Assembly (NCBI RefSeq): GCF_014230085.1
Contig: NZ_JACHVB010000014.1
Coordinates: 124,001 to 188,000, forward strand
DNA length: 64,000 nucleotides
From: Ruficoccus amylovorans
GTDB lineage: Bacteria; Verrucomicrobiota; Verrucomicrobiia; Opitutales; Cerasicoccaceae
Reading direction: 5' to 3'
Below are positions 17,368 through 26,358 of the stretch, in pieces; positions within the stretch are counted from its first letter, which is position 1; each line of letters begins with the position of its first letter. The translations under genes were made by a program, and so were the position numbers. The notes under the pieces were generated by a model. It did no database searches and had not been told where the DNA came from. It was given only the letters and a program-made list of their open reading frames with translations.

Positions 17368-19659
17368 GGTCTTAAAGCGGGAGATTTCGCTTTGGAGGAT
17401 GTCGGCGCTGCGTCGGAGGTTGTCGAGCATGCGGTGGGTTTCGCGGACGGAGGCGGCGGTCTGCTGGGCGGATTCGCTGAGCGCGGCCATCGCCTCGTTG
17501 ATTTGGCTGGCCCCGGCGGACTGGGACTGCATACCCTCCAGTATCTGGTCGAAGCGCGGGGGCAGGCCCTGCACCTGCTGGATGACTTCGGTCAGGCGCT
17601 GGCCGATGCCGATGATTTCCTCCACGCTTGACTCCACCTTGCGGGAAAAGGCGCTCATGCTGCTGACCCCGGTGCTGACCGCCCCGAGCATGTCCTTGAC
17701 GCTGGACTCGATCTCCAGTGTGGAGACGGCGGCCTGATCGGCCAGGCGGCGGATCTCCGTCGCGACCACGGAAAAGCCGCGCCCGGCTTCGCCCGCCTTG
17801 CGGGCCTCGATGGAGGCGTTGAGCGAGAGCAGGTTCGTCTGGTCGGCCACCTTGGTCATGGTCAGGACGATGCTGCTGATGGCGGTGGCTTTGGCCTGAA
17901 TGAGGTTGAGCTGGTCGGAGACCTCGGAGTTCGAGGACTGCAACTCGCCCATCGAGTGCTGGAGTTGCTGGAGAATATCGAGGTCGGCCTCGGCATCGAC
18001 TGCGACTTGCTGGGTGATCTCGTTGACCTTGCGCATGGTGCTGGTCAGCTCCTGCGCGGTGGTGGAAATCTCGCGGGCGGTGGCGTTGACCTCGACGGAG
18101 GAGACGCCGGTCTGCTCGGCGGTGGTGACCTGCTGCCGGGTCGAGGAGGAGATGTGCTGCGCGGTTTTGGAAATCTCGCCCCCGGCGATTTTGACCTTGC
18201 CGATGAGGGACTTGAGACTCGCGGCCATGGTGCGGGTGGAGTTAGCGAGCTGGCCGATCTCGTTGTGGGCGCGACAGTCGATGCTGGTGGTCAGGTCGCC
18301 CTTGGCCATGCGGTTGGCGGCGAGCGTGAGATTGAGAATCGGCCGGGTGATAGTGCGGGAGAGCAGGAAGGCCACGATAAACACGATGATAGCGGTAGCG
18401 ATCCCCATCCACAGGGAAATACGGGCCAGCCGGATGACGGGCTTGAAGACCTCGTCCTTGTCGATTTTGATAACAAGGCCCATGCGCAGGTTGGGCAGGT
18501 AGTTCCAGCCGGCGAGGACTTCATTGCCGCGATAGTCAGTCGTGAGGGCGCCGCCGCTCTCGCCACGCACGGCCCGCTGGACGGGCATGAGCGGCTGCCC
18601 CGGCTCGGGCGCATAGGGGACGGTGAACTTGAAGGCCGCGTTCGAGCTGTAACGCGGATCGTTGAGGAAGAGAATTTTATCGCCTTCGCGGGAAGCGAGG
18701 ATGATGTCGCCGCTTTCGCTGATGCCGCCGTAGTTGTTGACGGCGGCGTAGATGTCCTCGTTTTTGGGAGCGAGGATGACGATGCCCAGGAAACGCCCTT
18801 CGTGCAGGACGGGAGAGCTCAGGTAGAGGGCGGGCTGGCCGGTGGCCGGGTCGAGCCGGAAATCCCCGGCCTGGTTGCTCATCATGCGCTCGGTGCGCTT
18901 GAAAAGGTCGCTCAACTCGCTGTTGAGGTTGTTCTCGGCCAGCAGGTCGAGCCGGTCTTCGGGCAGTTGCGGGATGGAGAAAACGATACGCCCCTGCGGG
19001 TTGACGAGGTAGAGGCGGTTAAAGCCGAGCTTGCTGACGAGTTTTTGCATCTCGGCCTGATGTTCCTGCTTGAACGCCTGGACGCCGGGGTGATGCGGGG
19101 GCGGGGCAGTTAGAAGCGGCGGTGCCTGAGGCACTTGGGCCGAGTCGTCCGGGGCGGGGGACTCGCTCGCGGAGCTTCCCGTCGGGGCGGCGGGAGAGGC
19201 GCTTTCGGCGGTGGCGCTGGCGGTCGAAGCGTTAACGGGTGCGGGTTGGGCGGCTTCCGTTGCAGTGGCCGTGTCTGGAGCGGCTTGGGAAGAGAGGCGG
19301 GCATCGTGCTCCAGGGTCAGCCAGACGCCTGGGCTCATGGCCACGAGCGAGGCGATGTTCTGCATCTCATACAGGTAGGTGCGGATGCTGTCGAGCTGGC
19401 GGGCGGCGATGGCTTCGAGGTACTGGGTCTCGGTCTTGAGCAGGGTTTTCTGGGAAAGCAGAAAGGTGACGGTGGCCACCACGGCCAGCGGAATGAGCGA
19501 AATGAGCAGGAAGTACGCGACCATGCGGCGGCCGATGCGGCTGCGTTCGGGGCGTGTCTCGTCCACCTGGGGGGAGGTGCGCGCGCCGCCCGGGGGCGTG
19601 GGCCGGGCCGAACGGGAACCGGAAGTGCCGAGTGGGAATGGATTGTCCGCTTGGGCCAT
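17365..19659 (-). CDS. Methyl-accepting chemotaxis-type transducer, WspA-like signalling domain
   Basis: A 764-residue inner-membrane receptor. TM1 is near residues 45-68 ([19 protein letters not shown]). A periplasmic sensor follows with a PAS/Cache-like core ([38 protein letters not shown]), interrupted by an Ala/Pro/Ser/Thr-rich stretch of about 75 residues. TM2 is near 413-435, then HAMP ([21 protein letters not shown]) and a long coiled-coil signalling domain. The hairpin tip [20 protein letters not shown] with [17 protein letters not shown] matches WspA-type receptors, which drive diguanylate cyclase or other non-flagellar outputs, more than motility MCPs. No che or wsp genes adjoin. 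It is the last gene of a three-gene unit; the start (MAQADNPF) is chosen because the upstream gene ends at 19692. Confidence 0.88.
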   Translation of the reverse strand: MAQADNPFPLGTSGSRSARPTPPGGARTSPQVDETRPERSRIGRRMVAYFLLISLIPLAVVATVTFLLSQKTLLKTETQYLEAIAARQLDSIRTYLYEMQNIASLVAMSPGVWLTLEHDARLSSQAAPDTATATEAAQPAPVNASTASATAESASPAAPTGSSASESPAPDDSAQVPQAPPLLTAPPPHHPGVQAFKQEHQAEMQKLVSKLGFNRLYLVNPQGRIVFSIPQLPEDRLDLLAENNLNSELSDLFKRTERMMSNQAGDFRLDPATGQPALYLSSPVLHEGRFLGIVILAPKNEDIYAAVNNYGGISESGDIILASREGDKILFLNDPRYSSNAAFKFTVPYAPEPGQPLMPVQRAVRGESGGALTTDYRGNEVLAGWNYLPNLRMGLVIKIDKDEVFKPVIRLARISLWMGIATAIIVFIVAFLLSRTITRPILNLTLAANRMAKGDLTTSIDCRAHNEIGQLANSTRTMAASLKSLIGKVKIAGGEISKTAQHISSSTRQQVTTAEQTGVSSVEVNATAREISTTAQELTSTMRKVNEITQQVAVDAEADLDILQQLQHSMGELQSSNSEVSDQLNLIQAKATAISSIVLTMTKVADQTNLLSLNASIEARKAGEAGRGFSVVATEIRRLADQAAVSTLEIESSVKDMLGAVSTGVSSMSAFSRKVESSVEEIIGIGQRLTEVIQQVQGLPPRFDQILEGMQSQSAGASQINEAMAALSESAQQTAASVRETHRMLDNLRRSADILQSEISRFKT

Positions 19660-19691
19660 GAGCGTGGGTGCGTCGGTGAGAGTGGTTTGAC

Positions 19692-20672
19692 TTAGGGAGC
19701 GGGAACAGGCGCGGCGGATTTGCCGTCGCCGTCGCCGCATGAACAATCGCTGCACGCGCAACTGGGACACGCGCAACCGGAGGGGGAAGGAACGTCCGCT
19801 TTGGCGGCAGAGGCGTCCGCCGGGCAGCAATTTGGCGTCGCGAAAAGCGTGGCCTTGTCGCCTTGAGGGGCGTGTTGGGGGCGGAGGAGAGTGGCGAGGT
19901 CCTGCTGGTAGCGGTCGGTTTCGATCAGCGCGATGAAATCGCCGGTGTTGAGGGGGGCACTTTCCCCGTCGGTAAAGACTATAAACGTCGTGGTGTCATC
20001 CGCGTAGCGGGTCTTGAGCGGTTGGTAAAGCTCCGGCGCCAGGTAGTAAAGCCCGAGGAGGCCGTAGGCGCGCTGGACGGGTGAGCCGCCGGTGGCCCAG
20101 ATGGAGAGGCCGTCGATGGGGTCGTCCGAAGCGAGGATTTGGCGGAAAGCCGTTTCGTCGGTCGAAAGCTCGATTTGGGCAGCGGACGTGTTGGCCGGGT
20201 GGAGGGCGAATGCGCCCTCGGCGGGGGCGGGGAAATGCTCCTCCCGGACGTGCTCGGGCAGGAAGCGCTTCAAGGTGCTGTCGTAGCGGCCCGCCTCGAT
20301 GTTCTCGGTCAACTGCTCGTAATTGAGCGTGCTGACGCTACAACCCTCCATGGTGGGAACCTGGAGGTGCTGGTCGGCGAAGCGCGCCTTGCTCATCTCG
20401 TAGCGCTCGGGGTCGAGGTAGTAGAGGGCGACGAGGGCGTAGGCCTTGCCGACGTTGCCGCCGTCCCTGAACCACGCGCGGAAGCCCGCCTCCGGGTCGT
20501 CCGAGGTCATTATTTCGCGGAACTTCAGCTCTCCCGGCGACGTGGCCCCGGAGAAGCCGATTCCGCCGAAGGCGAAGACGCCGGGCTGGTTGCCGCTGAT
20601 GGCGCGGGCCGGGGCTGCCGCTGTTGCGAGTAGCAGGAGGGTGAGGAGGAGCGGTTGGAGTCGGGCGCGCAT
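19692..20672 (-). CDS. Secreted protein with internal duplication and Cys-rich tail
   Basis: No named family recognised. A signal peptide ([17 protein letters not shown]) is followed by two homologous modules of about 90 residues (roughly 50-138 and 171-262). Both contain a DDP...G...W motif, then [15 protein letters not shown] or [15 protein letters not shown], an RFAD/RYAD step and an acidic end. The tail has eight cysteines: NCCP, then [13 protein letters not shown] within [15 protein letters not shown], which could bind metal or form disulfides at the cell surface. It lies between the UrtA-like lipoprotein gene (45 bp upstream) and the chemoreceptor gene (32 bp downstream), so it probably acts with them. 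Confidence 0.75.
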   Translation of the reverse strand: MRARLQPLLLTLLLLATAAAPARAISGNQPGVFAFGGIGFSGATSPGELKFREIMTSDDPEAGFRAWFRDGGNVGKAYALVALYYLDPERYEMSKARFADQHLQVPTMEGCSVSTLNYEQLTENIEAGRYDSTLKRFLPEHVREEHFPAPAEGAFALHPANTSAAQIELSTDETAFRQILASDDPIDGLSIWATGGSPVQRAYGLLGLYYLAPELYQPLKTRYADDTTTFIVFTDGESAPLNTGDFIALIETDRYQQDLATLLRPQHAPQGDKATLFATPNCCPADASAAKADVPSPSGCACPSCACSDCSCGDGDGKSAAPVPAP

Positions 20673-20717
20673 GGGGGAGTCGTTGGCGGGTGTAAAACGG
20701 AAGCGGCGGGCAGGCCA

Positions 20718-22013
20718 TCAGCGTGGCGCGTCCCAGGCGCCGCCCCACTGGCGGTTGAGGTTGGTGATGACGGCTTCCCACTCCTCCTTGCTGCGGAAGA
20801 CCGGGTAGGGCTCGGGCCGGATGGGCACATCGCTTTGCCAGACGATTTCAAAGTTACCGTCGGCCTGGATACGACCGATGCGGACGGTCTTGTAGAGGTG
20901 CTGGTTTTGCGCGTCGACGAAGACCATGCCTTCGGGGGCCTGAAGACTTTGCGAGCCAAGGAATTGCAGGACAGCGTCGGTGTCGTAAAAGTTGCTGTAG
21001 GTCTTGATCTCGGCCTGGCGGGCGTCGGCCAGGCTTTTGGCCCAGAGCATGACGCCGTCGTAGGCAGCTTCCATCGGGTCGGACGCACTGGCCGTTTCGC
21101 CATACTGGGCACGGAGTGCCTCGATAAAGGCGCGGTTGGTGGGACTTTCGATGCTCTGGAAGTAGTTCCAGGCGGCGTAGTCGCCGACCATGTCGCGCAC
21201 ACCGGCCTCGCGCAGTTCGTTCTCGCCGATGCTGAAGGAAAGGGAGGGAATGTCCTTGGAGGTGATCCCGGCTTCGCGCAGCTTGCGGAACAGGAGGGTG
21301 TTGAGGCTGCCGTTGAGCGTGTTCAGGATGACGGAAGGACGGGTATCCTTGATTTGCTCCACGATCGCGTCCAGCTCGCCTTCGCGCAGGGCCTGCGTGC
21401 TCATGGGCAGGTAAACCTCCCCGGCGACTTCGGCTCCGAAGGCTTTTAGCTGGTCCTTGATAATGGTGTTGGCGGCGTGCGGGAAGAGGGTATCCGACCC
21501 GACGAGGAAGAACTTACTGCCCAGCGTTTCCATCGCCCAGTGTACGGCGGGGATGATCTGCTGGTTGGGCGCGGCCCCGAGATAAACGACGTTTGGGGAG
21601 CTTTCAATGCCCTCGTACTGCACCGGGTAAAAGAGCAGGCTGTCGTACTGCTCGACCACCGTCTTGACGGCCTTGCGGCTGGCGGAGGTCCAGCAGCCGA
21701 AGATCGCCACCACGTCCTCCTCGGTGATGAGGCGCTCGGCCTCGCGGGCAAAGGTGGCCGGATCGGAACGCCCGTCGGCGATGACCCACTCGACGCGCAC
21801 GCCAGGGATCAGGCGCTGTTGGTTGACCTGCTCCAGCGCGAGCACGGTGGCGTCGATGACGGGCTTTTCCGAGGCGGCCATCGGCCCGCTCTGCGAGTGC
21901 AGGATCCCGACTTTGACCACCTGGCGGTGGTGGTCGGCCTTACCGCAGCCCGCCGCCAGGAGGACGAGCATGCCCGTTACGATCACTGCCAGCGCTTGAC
22001 GGAAGCCATTCAT
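20718..22013 (-). CDS. UrtA-like (urea/short-chain amide type) substrate-binding lipoprotein
   Basis: A 431-residue periplasmic binding protein of the Leu/Ile/Val type I fold. ATG 22013 gives a lipoprotein signal with lipobox LLAAGC (Cys23). The mature part starts VVKVGILHSQSGPMA and continues with VWVIADG-type and IFGCWTSASRKAVKTVVE blocks, YPVQYEGIESSPNVVYLGA, SDTLFPHAAN and NTLNGSLN. These are close to the UrtA/AmiC/FmdD subgroup that binds urea or short amides. The urtBCDE permease and ATPase genes are absent; a duplicated secreted protein and a chemoreceptor follow on the same strand instead. It may therefore deliver a signal to the receptor rather than feed a transporter. Confidence 0.85.
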   Translation of the reverse strand: MNGFRQALAVIVTGMLVLLAAGCGKADHHRQVVKVGILHSQSGPMAASEKPVIDATVLALEQVNQQRLIPGVRVEWVIADGRSDPATFAREAERLITEEDVVAIFGCWTSASRKAVKTVVEQYDSLLFYPVQYEGIESSPNVVYLGAAPNQQIIPAVHWAMETLGSKFFLVGSDTLFPHAANTIIKDQLKAFGAEVAGEVYLPMSTQALREGELDAIVEQIKDTRPSVILNTLNGSLNTLLFRKLREAGITSKDIPSLSFSIGENELREAGVRDMVGDYAAWNYFQSIESPTNRAFIEALRAQYGETASASDPMEAAYDGVMLWAKSLADARQAEIKTYSNFYDTDAVLQFLGSQSLQAPEGMVFVDAQNQHLYKTVRIGRIQADGNFEIVWQSDVPIRPEPYPVFRSKEEWEAVITNLNRQWGGAWDAPR

Positions 22014-22237
22014 CTGCCTGAGGATTGTTGGCAAAACCCGCTCAGTATCAACCTTTTTCGCGGGGGCGGAGAACGGTGCAGGCCACCCGGGCGGGAACAA
22101 CGGCCGGTTTTCTCTTTCTACTTCAGGGGCTTTTGCTAATGTTGCGCGCTGGCCAGGTAAAATAGCTTTTACTTGTCCGCGCCGAAGCTGTGTTCTTCAC
22201 TGTTTCGCGTATCTGCTGATTTGTCCGTACCGGTTAT

Positions 22238-23905
22238 ATGAAAATCCTCGCCTTCGTCTCGCTGATCCTCGCCCTTGTCCTGGCGGTGGCGGGACTGCTT
22301 GTGCCGGTGCAGTTTGGCTCCGTCCCGGCGGTATGGCTGGAGGCAGCCGGGCGCGTGCCCGGCGGGCAGTCGCTGGAGGACGAGGCGCAGGCTTACCTCG
22401 ACTTGGGGAAGACAGGCCCGGCCCGCGTCCTCATGGAGGCGGACCGTCAGGCCCGCGAATTGAACGCCCTGCCGCCGTCGGGTTCGCCCCTGCCGCTGGA
22501 AATCGCGGCCTACCGGCAGGAACATCCGCAACTGGCCTATGTGGGCGGGCCGGATCCGTTTTTCGAGCAGTTTCTGGAACTGATCAAGCGCCCGAAAGAA
22601 GAGGGGCCGGTTTCCGTCAACGCCTTGCTCATCCCCGCCCGCAACCGGGCCGAGTTGCTGGCCTTTCTCAAAAACTCCAGCAACGCCACCGTGCTCAAGC
22701 TGCTCGAAACCCGAGACCTGACCACGGTGACGCGGTTCATGCCGGTGGCCACGCCGACGGGCGTCCCACTGGAAAGCGCTATTCTGACCTCGGCCCTCCT
22801 TGCGCAGGGGGACGATTTCCAGGCCGAGACGCTGCGCGCCATTCGGCGGCTGGCGGCGGCTGCGGTGGGCGGTGACTTACCCTCGGTGGACAAGCTGGAG
22901 GCCTTTTACCTTTCCGTGCTCGGCTCGGCCGCACGGATGGACTGGGTGACGCTGGCCGAGTGGACCACCCACGCCGGAACCTGGACCGACCTGGTCGCGC
23001 TGACCACGATCTTACGCCAGAACAGCGATTACCTGCCGCTGGTCTATGCCGCCGTGCTGCTCTCGGATGACCCGCAGGGCGTCGCCAACTACCTCAATCA
23101 GCCGGACGAAACCACCTGGCGCGACCTCGGCCTGGCCCTGGCCAACGGCAGGACCGCGCTCAATGCCGTGCTGGAGTCGGGGCGTCCCGTTTACCGGGCC
23201 CCGGCCTGGCTGGCCCCGCTGGTCGAACGTGTGCCCGAGTCCTGTGTGGACCTGGCCTGCCGCTACCCGCGGGCGGCCCTTGCGGTCAAGTTGGGGCTGT
23301 TTTTTCTGGCCGGGTTCTTTCTGGCCATGTTCCTCAAGCGCATGCTGGCCGGGCAGGCCATGCGGGAAGCCCGACGCCGGGGCCTGCTGGCAGTGCTGGT
23401 GGACGCCGGGCTGGGCGGCATGCTGGTGCTCATCCTCGTACTCGTGTCCGAGCCCAATCTCATGGCCCAGCCGGTTTCCGAGCCGGGCAAGAATTTTTTG
23501 GAGTTTGAATTCGCCAACCCTGTCGACATTATCAACGAACAAGCCATGGACATCACTCAATTCGACCAGGTCACCATGCTGGTGCTGCTGATTTTCTTCG
23601 TCATGCAGTTGCTGATCTACTCGGTCTGCCTGATCAAGCTCGCCCAGGTCCGCAATGCGCCGGTCCCTGCGGCGATGAAGCTCAAGCTGCTCGAAAACGA
23701 GGAAAACCTCTTCGATACCGGCCTTTATCTCGGTCTGACGGGCACCATCGTCTCGCTGCTCATGCTGGCGATGGGCATCGTGCAGGCGAGCCTTGTGGCG
23801 GCCTACGCTTCCACGCTCTTTGGGATTATCTTCGTCGCGATGCTGAAGATTTTCAACGTCCGCCCCCTGCGCCGCAAACTCATCCTTGAGGCCGGTGTCC
23901 GCTGA
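22238..23905 (+). CDS. MotA/TolQ/ExbB-like polytopic membrane protein with large extra domain
   Basis: 555 residues. TM1 is 1-22; a largely helical soluble domain (about 23-340) follows. TM2-TM6 lie near 347-368, 381-403, 446-466, 494-516 and 517-537. The last two helices, GLYLGLTGTIVSLLMLAMG and VAAYASTLFGIIFVAMLKI, resemble the pore-lining pair of MotA/TolQ/ExbB proteins (lGLlGTv..., then a small-residue helix with A..T..G). The preceding cytoplasmic stretch KLLENEENLFDTG fits the inter-helix domain. The 320-residue N-terminal domain has no recognised family and is not found in standard stators. The partner gene follows 49 bp later. Flagellar, Tol-Pal or TonB genes are not nearby, so the machine it belongs to is unknown. 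Confidence 0.6.
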   Translation: MKILAFVSLILALVLAVAGLLVPVQFGSVPAVWLEAAGRVPGGQSLEDEAQAYLDLGKTGPARVLMEADRQARELNALPPSGSPLPLEIAAYRQEHPQLAYVGGPDPFFEQFLELIKRPKEEGPVSVNALLIPARNRAELLAFLKNSSNATVLKLLETRDLTTVTRFMPVATPTGVPLESAILTSALLAQGDDFQAETLRAIRRLAAAAVGGDLPSVDKLEAFYLSVLGSAARMDWVTLAEWTTHAGTWTDLVALTTILRQNSDYLPLVYAAVLLSDDPQGVANYLNQPDETTWRDLGLALANGRTALNAVLESGRPVYRAPAWLAPLVERVPESCVDLACRYPRAALAVKLGLFFLAGFFLAMFLKRMLAGQAMREARRRGLLAVLVDAGLGGMLVLILVLVSEPNLMAQPVSEPGKNFLEFEFANPVDIINEQAMDITQFDQVTMLVLLIFFVMQLLIYSVCLIKLAQVRNAPVPAAMKLKLLENEENLFDTGLYLGLTGTIVSLLMLAMGIVQASLVAAYASTLFGIIFVAMLKIFNVRPLRRKLILEAGVR

Positions 23906-23954
23906 CCATGCCCGTGATCGAGCCGCTGATTGACCGTTTTCCGATTCTTTTGCC

Positions 23955-25484
23955 ATGAACCGCTCCCTGCTACTGGTGATCTGTGACTTCCTGCTGCTGA
24001 GCATGCTCGCGCTGGCGAAGTTCGACGAACCCGAGGAGGTGCAGCAGGAGCAGGTCACCGAGGCTGTCCAGCACGACACACTGGCCGACCAGGACCTGAT
24101 CGAAGTGTTGCGTATGTCGCTGGAGAGCGAGCGCGACGATCGCGTGGAGCTGGCCACCGACCTGGAGCAGACTCGCAAGGAGCTCGACGAGCGCGAGCAG
24201 ACGCTCAAGCAGAAGGAAGACAGCCTGAACAAGACCCAGGCCAATCTCGACGAGACCCAGCGCCGGGCCAAGGAACTGGAAGAGCAGCGGCAGAAACTGG
24301 CCAAGGAAGCCGCCCGCCTGGAAGACGAGCGCAAGCTCTTTGCCCAGCAGTTCGACGAGTCGCAGGACCGGCTGAAAAAGGCCGAGGCTGACCGCGTTGA
24401 GCTGGCCAAGAACCTCGGGCAGCTCAAGGAGGACTCCGCCTCCTCCAAGGAAAAACTCCGCCACCTGCAAGAGCAGATGCAGGAGAAAGAGGCCGCGCTG
24501 GCCGCCGCCAAGGCCGAGCGTGAAAGGCTGGCCGAGCAGGCCCGGCAGGCTGAGGAGGCCAAGCAGCAACTCTCGACGCGGCTGGAAGTCGCCCAGGCCC
24601 AGAGCCGCGTGCTGGAGGAGAGCCTCCAGACGGCCCGCGCCGACGTGCAGGTCACGCGGCAGGAGAAAGAGGTCGTCATGCAGCACGCCGACAAGCTGGC
24701 CGAGGGCGTGACCGTGCTGGCCCAGTCCACGGACCGCATTGCCGAGTCCACCGACCGTCTCAGCGAAGAGGTCAAAAAGAGCAACCCGCTCTCCCTCAAC
24801 ACGATTTACCAGAGCTACCTCAAAAACCGCGTCTCGGTGCGCTTCTCGACCGAGGAGAACGCTCTCATCGGCACCAGCAAGGGCGAGTACACCATCGGAA
24901 CCAACCTTATCAAGGTAGACGACAAGGCCTTCGCTGTCATCCATCTGGAGGACACCCCCTTCAAGCTCGGCTCAGCGGGGCGGGGGCTGATCAACGTCGA
25001 TGGGCGTATCCAGATCGGGGCCAAGGCCTACCGCTTCAAGCGCCTCTATTTCCTCTCCGCCGACCCGCGCCTGGCCGCCGTGCCCCTGCCGCTGACCACC
25101 GCCGAGGAGAACGGCGTGGAAACCTTTGTGCTGGCCGAGGACCCGCTGCGCTACCCCGAGGCCGTCCTGATTGACAGCGGCAACGGCGGCTACGGGGAAA
25201 TTCCTTTCAAGCTCGACCCGCAGGACCAGCATTATCTCTCGATGCAGACTGACCTGTTTAACCGTATTTTCGGGGATTTCTCGCCCGGAACGGGGGATGC
25301 GGTCTTTGCCAAAACCGGCGACTGGATCGGGCTCATGGTCAACTCCGACACGGCCCCGGCCATTCTCAGCCTCGCCGTCAACGGCAGTATCGACCTGGGG
25401 GACCAATTCAACGCCGAAGCGACCCAGCAGGCGCTGGCCGCGCGTAAGGCCGCGCTCGCCCGCCTGCCTTCAAGTGTGCGCTGA
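23955..25484 (+). CDS. Coiled-coil partner with single membrane helix bearing an Asp and a beta-rich C-terminal domain
   Basis: 509 residues. One N-terminal helix (about 4-22) holds Asp11 in LLLVICDFLLLSMLALA, resembling the proton-carrying Asp of MotB/TolR/ExbD helices. Residues about 35-270 are a long charged coiled coil (many Glu/Gln/Lys/Arg/Leu heptads). The C-terminal 220 residues are beta-rich; a late segment, GDAVFAKTGDWIGLMV, is reminiscent of the GDSG..V...G.viGl turn of chymotrypsin-fold proteases but lacks a serine at that place, so any peptidase-like fold would be inactive. Together with the upstream MotA/TolQ-like gene it looks like an A/B ion-channel pair with an unusual working end. 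The C-terminal assignment is speculative. Confidence 0.6.
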   Translation: MNRSLLLVICDFLLLSMLALAKFDEPEEVQQEQVTEAVQHDTLADQDLIEVLRMSLESERDDRVELATDLEQTRKELDEREQTLKQKEDSLNKTQANLDETQRRAKELEEQRQKLAKEAARLEDERKLFAQQFDESQDRLKKAEADRVELAKNLGQLKEDSASSKEKLRHLQEQMQEKEAALAAAKAERERLAEQARQAEEAKQQLSTRLEVAQAQSRVLEESLQTARADVQVTRQEKEVVMQHADKLAEGVTVLAQSTDRIAESTDRLSEEVKKSNPLSLNTIYQSYLKNRVSVRFSTEENALIGTSKGEYTIGTNLIKVDDKAFAVIHLEDTPFKLGSAGRGLINVDGRIQIGAKAYRFKRLYFLSADPRLAAVPLPLTTAEENGVETFVLAEDPLRYPEAVLIDSGNGGYGEIPFKLDPQDQHYLSMQTDLFNRIFGDFSPGTGDAVFAKTGDWIGLMVNSDTAPAILSLAVNGSIDLGDQFNAEATQQALAARKAALARLPSSVR

Positions 25485-25516
25485 GGGCGGTTTCATTCAG
25501 GCCAGTTTGTATTTTT

Positions 25517-25696
25517 GACCGCAAAGACGCAAAGAGGGAGAAACGACAGCTCCTTAAATCAACACGTAGTCGCCTGCTGGAAGGCCGAATGGCTAAATGG
25601 CATGAGGGGTACCCCTTTGATACATGCGCACCGCTGATCGTGGTTTTCCGTCAACCAGCGATAGCGCTTTGTGCCCTCTGTGTCTTTGTGGTTTTA
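25517..25696. repeat. Palindromic intergenic element with CAAAGACGCAAAG-type ends
   Basis: The left end ACCGCAAAGACGCAAAGAG is an imperfect inverted copy of the right end CTCTGTGTCTTTGTGGT. Inside (25584-25600) lies GCCGAATGGCTAAATGG, a fragment of the family 1 element. There is no ORF in the 270-bp gap apart from this element and the terminator. Confidence 0.45.
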
Positions 25697-25697
25697 T

Positions 25698-25734
25698 AAA
25701 AAAAGCCGCCCGTGGTGTACGAGCGGCTTTTTTT
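25698..25734. terminator. Bidirectional terminator between convergent genes
   Basis: A 12-bp stem AAAAAAAGCCGC/GCGGCTTTTTTT around a 13-base loop. It has T-runs on both strands, between the coiled-coil gene (+) and the glutaredoxin gene (-). Confidence 0.9.
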
Positions 25735-25755
25735 CGCTGCGGGAGCGGTAAATAT

Positions 25756-26091
25756 CTAGAAGAAACGGATGGTCTTGGAGGCCATACGCTCGTGTTCTTC
25801 GTCGGTGCAGGGGGCATCGATCGGCACATCGACGGCCTTTTCGCTGGGTTGCACGAGTTGGTTGCTGAGCATGTAGTTTTCCACTTCCTCGCCGCTGACA
25901 TCGGCCAGCATCACCCCGTCGATCTCGACGCAGGGGGAAAGGGTCTGACCTGATTTTTCCACCATTTCGGCATAGTTTTCGGGGAAATTGATGATGTCGA
26001 TATCCTCGTAGTCGATGCCGTACTTGCTGAAAATAGCGCGGACGCCGTTGCTCCATCCGCAGTGTGGCTTCAGGTATGCTTTTACTTTCAT
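25756..26091 (-). CDS. Glutaredoxin-like protein with CGWS active site
   Basis: 111 residues with the thioredoxin-fold start MKVKAYLKPHCGWSNG (Cys11, Ser14: a CxxS rather than CxxC site) and cis-Pro region LSPCVEIDG, followed by a GEEV helix. Monothiol glutaredoxins usually have CGFS; CGWS with a C-terminal extension of about 30 residues containing another Cys (APCTDEEHERM) is a variant. It may act in glutathione- or other thiol-linked reduction or Fe-S handling. Single gene convergent with the upstream unit. Confidence 0.85.
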   Translation of the reverse strand: MKVKAYLKPHCGWSNGVRAIFSKYGIDYEDIDIINFPENYAEMVEKSGQTLSPCVEIDGVMLADVSGEEVENYMLSNQLVQPSEKAVDVPIDAPCTDEEHERMASKTIRFF

Positions 26092-26358
26092 TGAGACTTT
26101 TTTGATTAGGTTATTGCTGTTGTTGGAGTGGAAACACTGTAGTATTAATGGGGCAGGACTACCAAAAGATCAACTGGTGCAACAACAAAAAGTTAACACT
26201 GCTGTCACAGATAAGTCCAGCTTTCATCTTGGCTCCCGGATATAACCGGCCTTGGCTGCCGTCTGATCGAGGGATGAGGGGGCGTGTCAGGGCCTGTCCG
26301 GTAAACGGAGTAATCTACGCTTGGAGCGGCGGCGGGTTTTGCCCATGCTGCGGCGATC

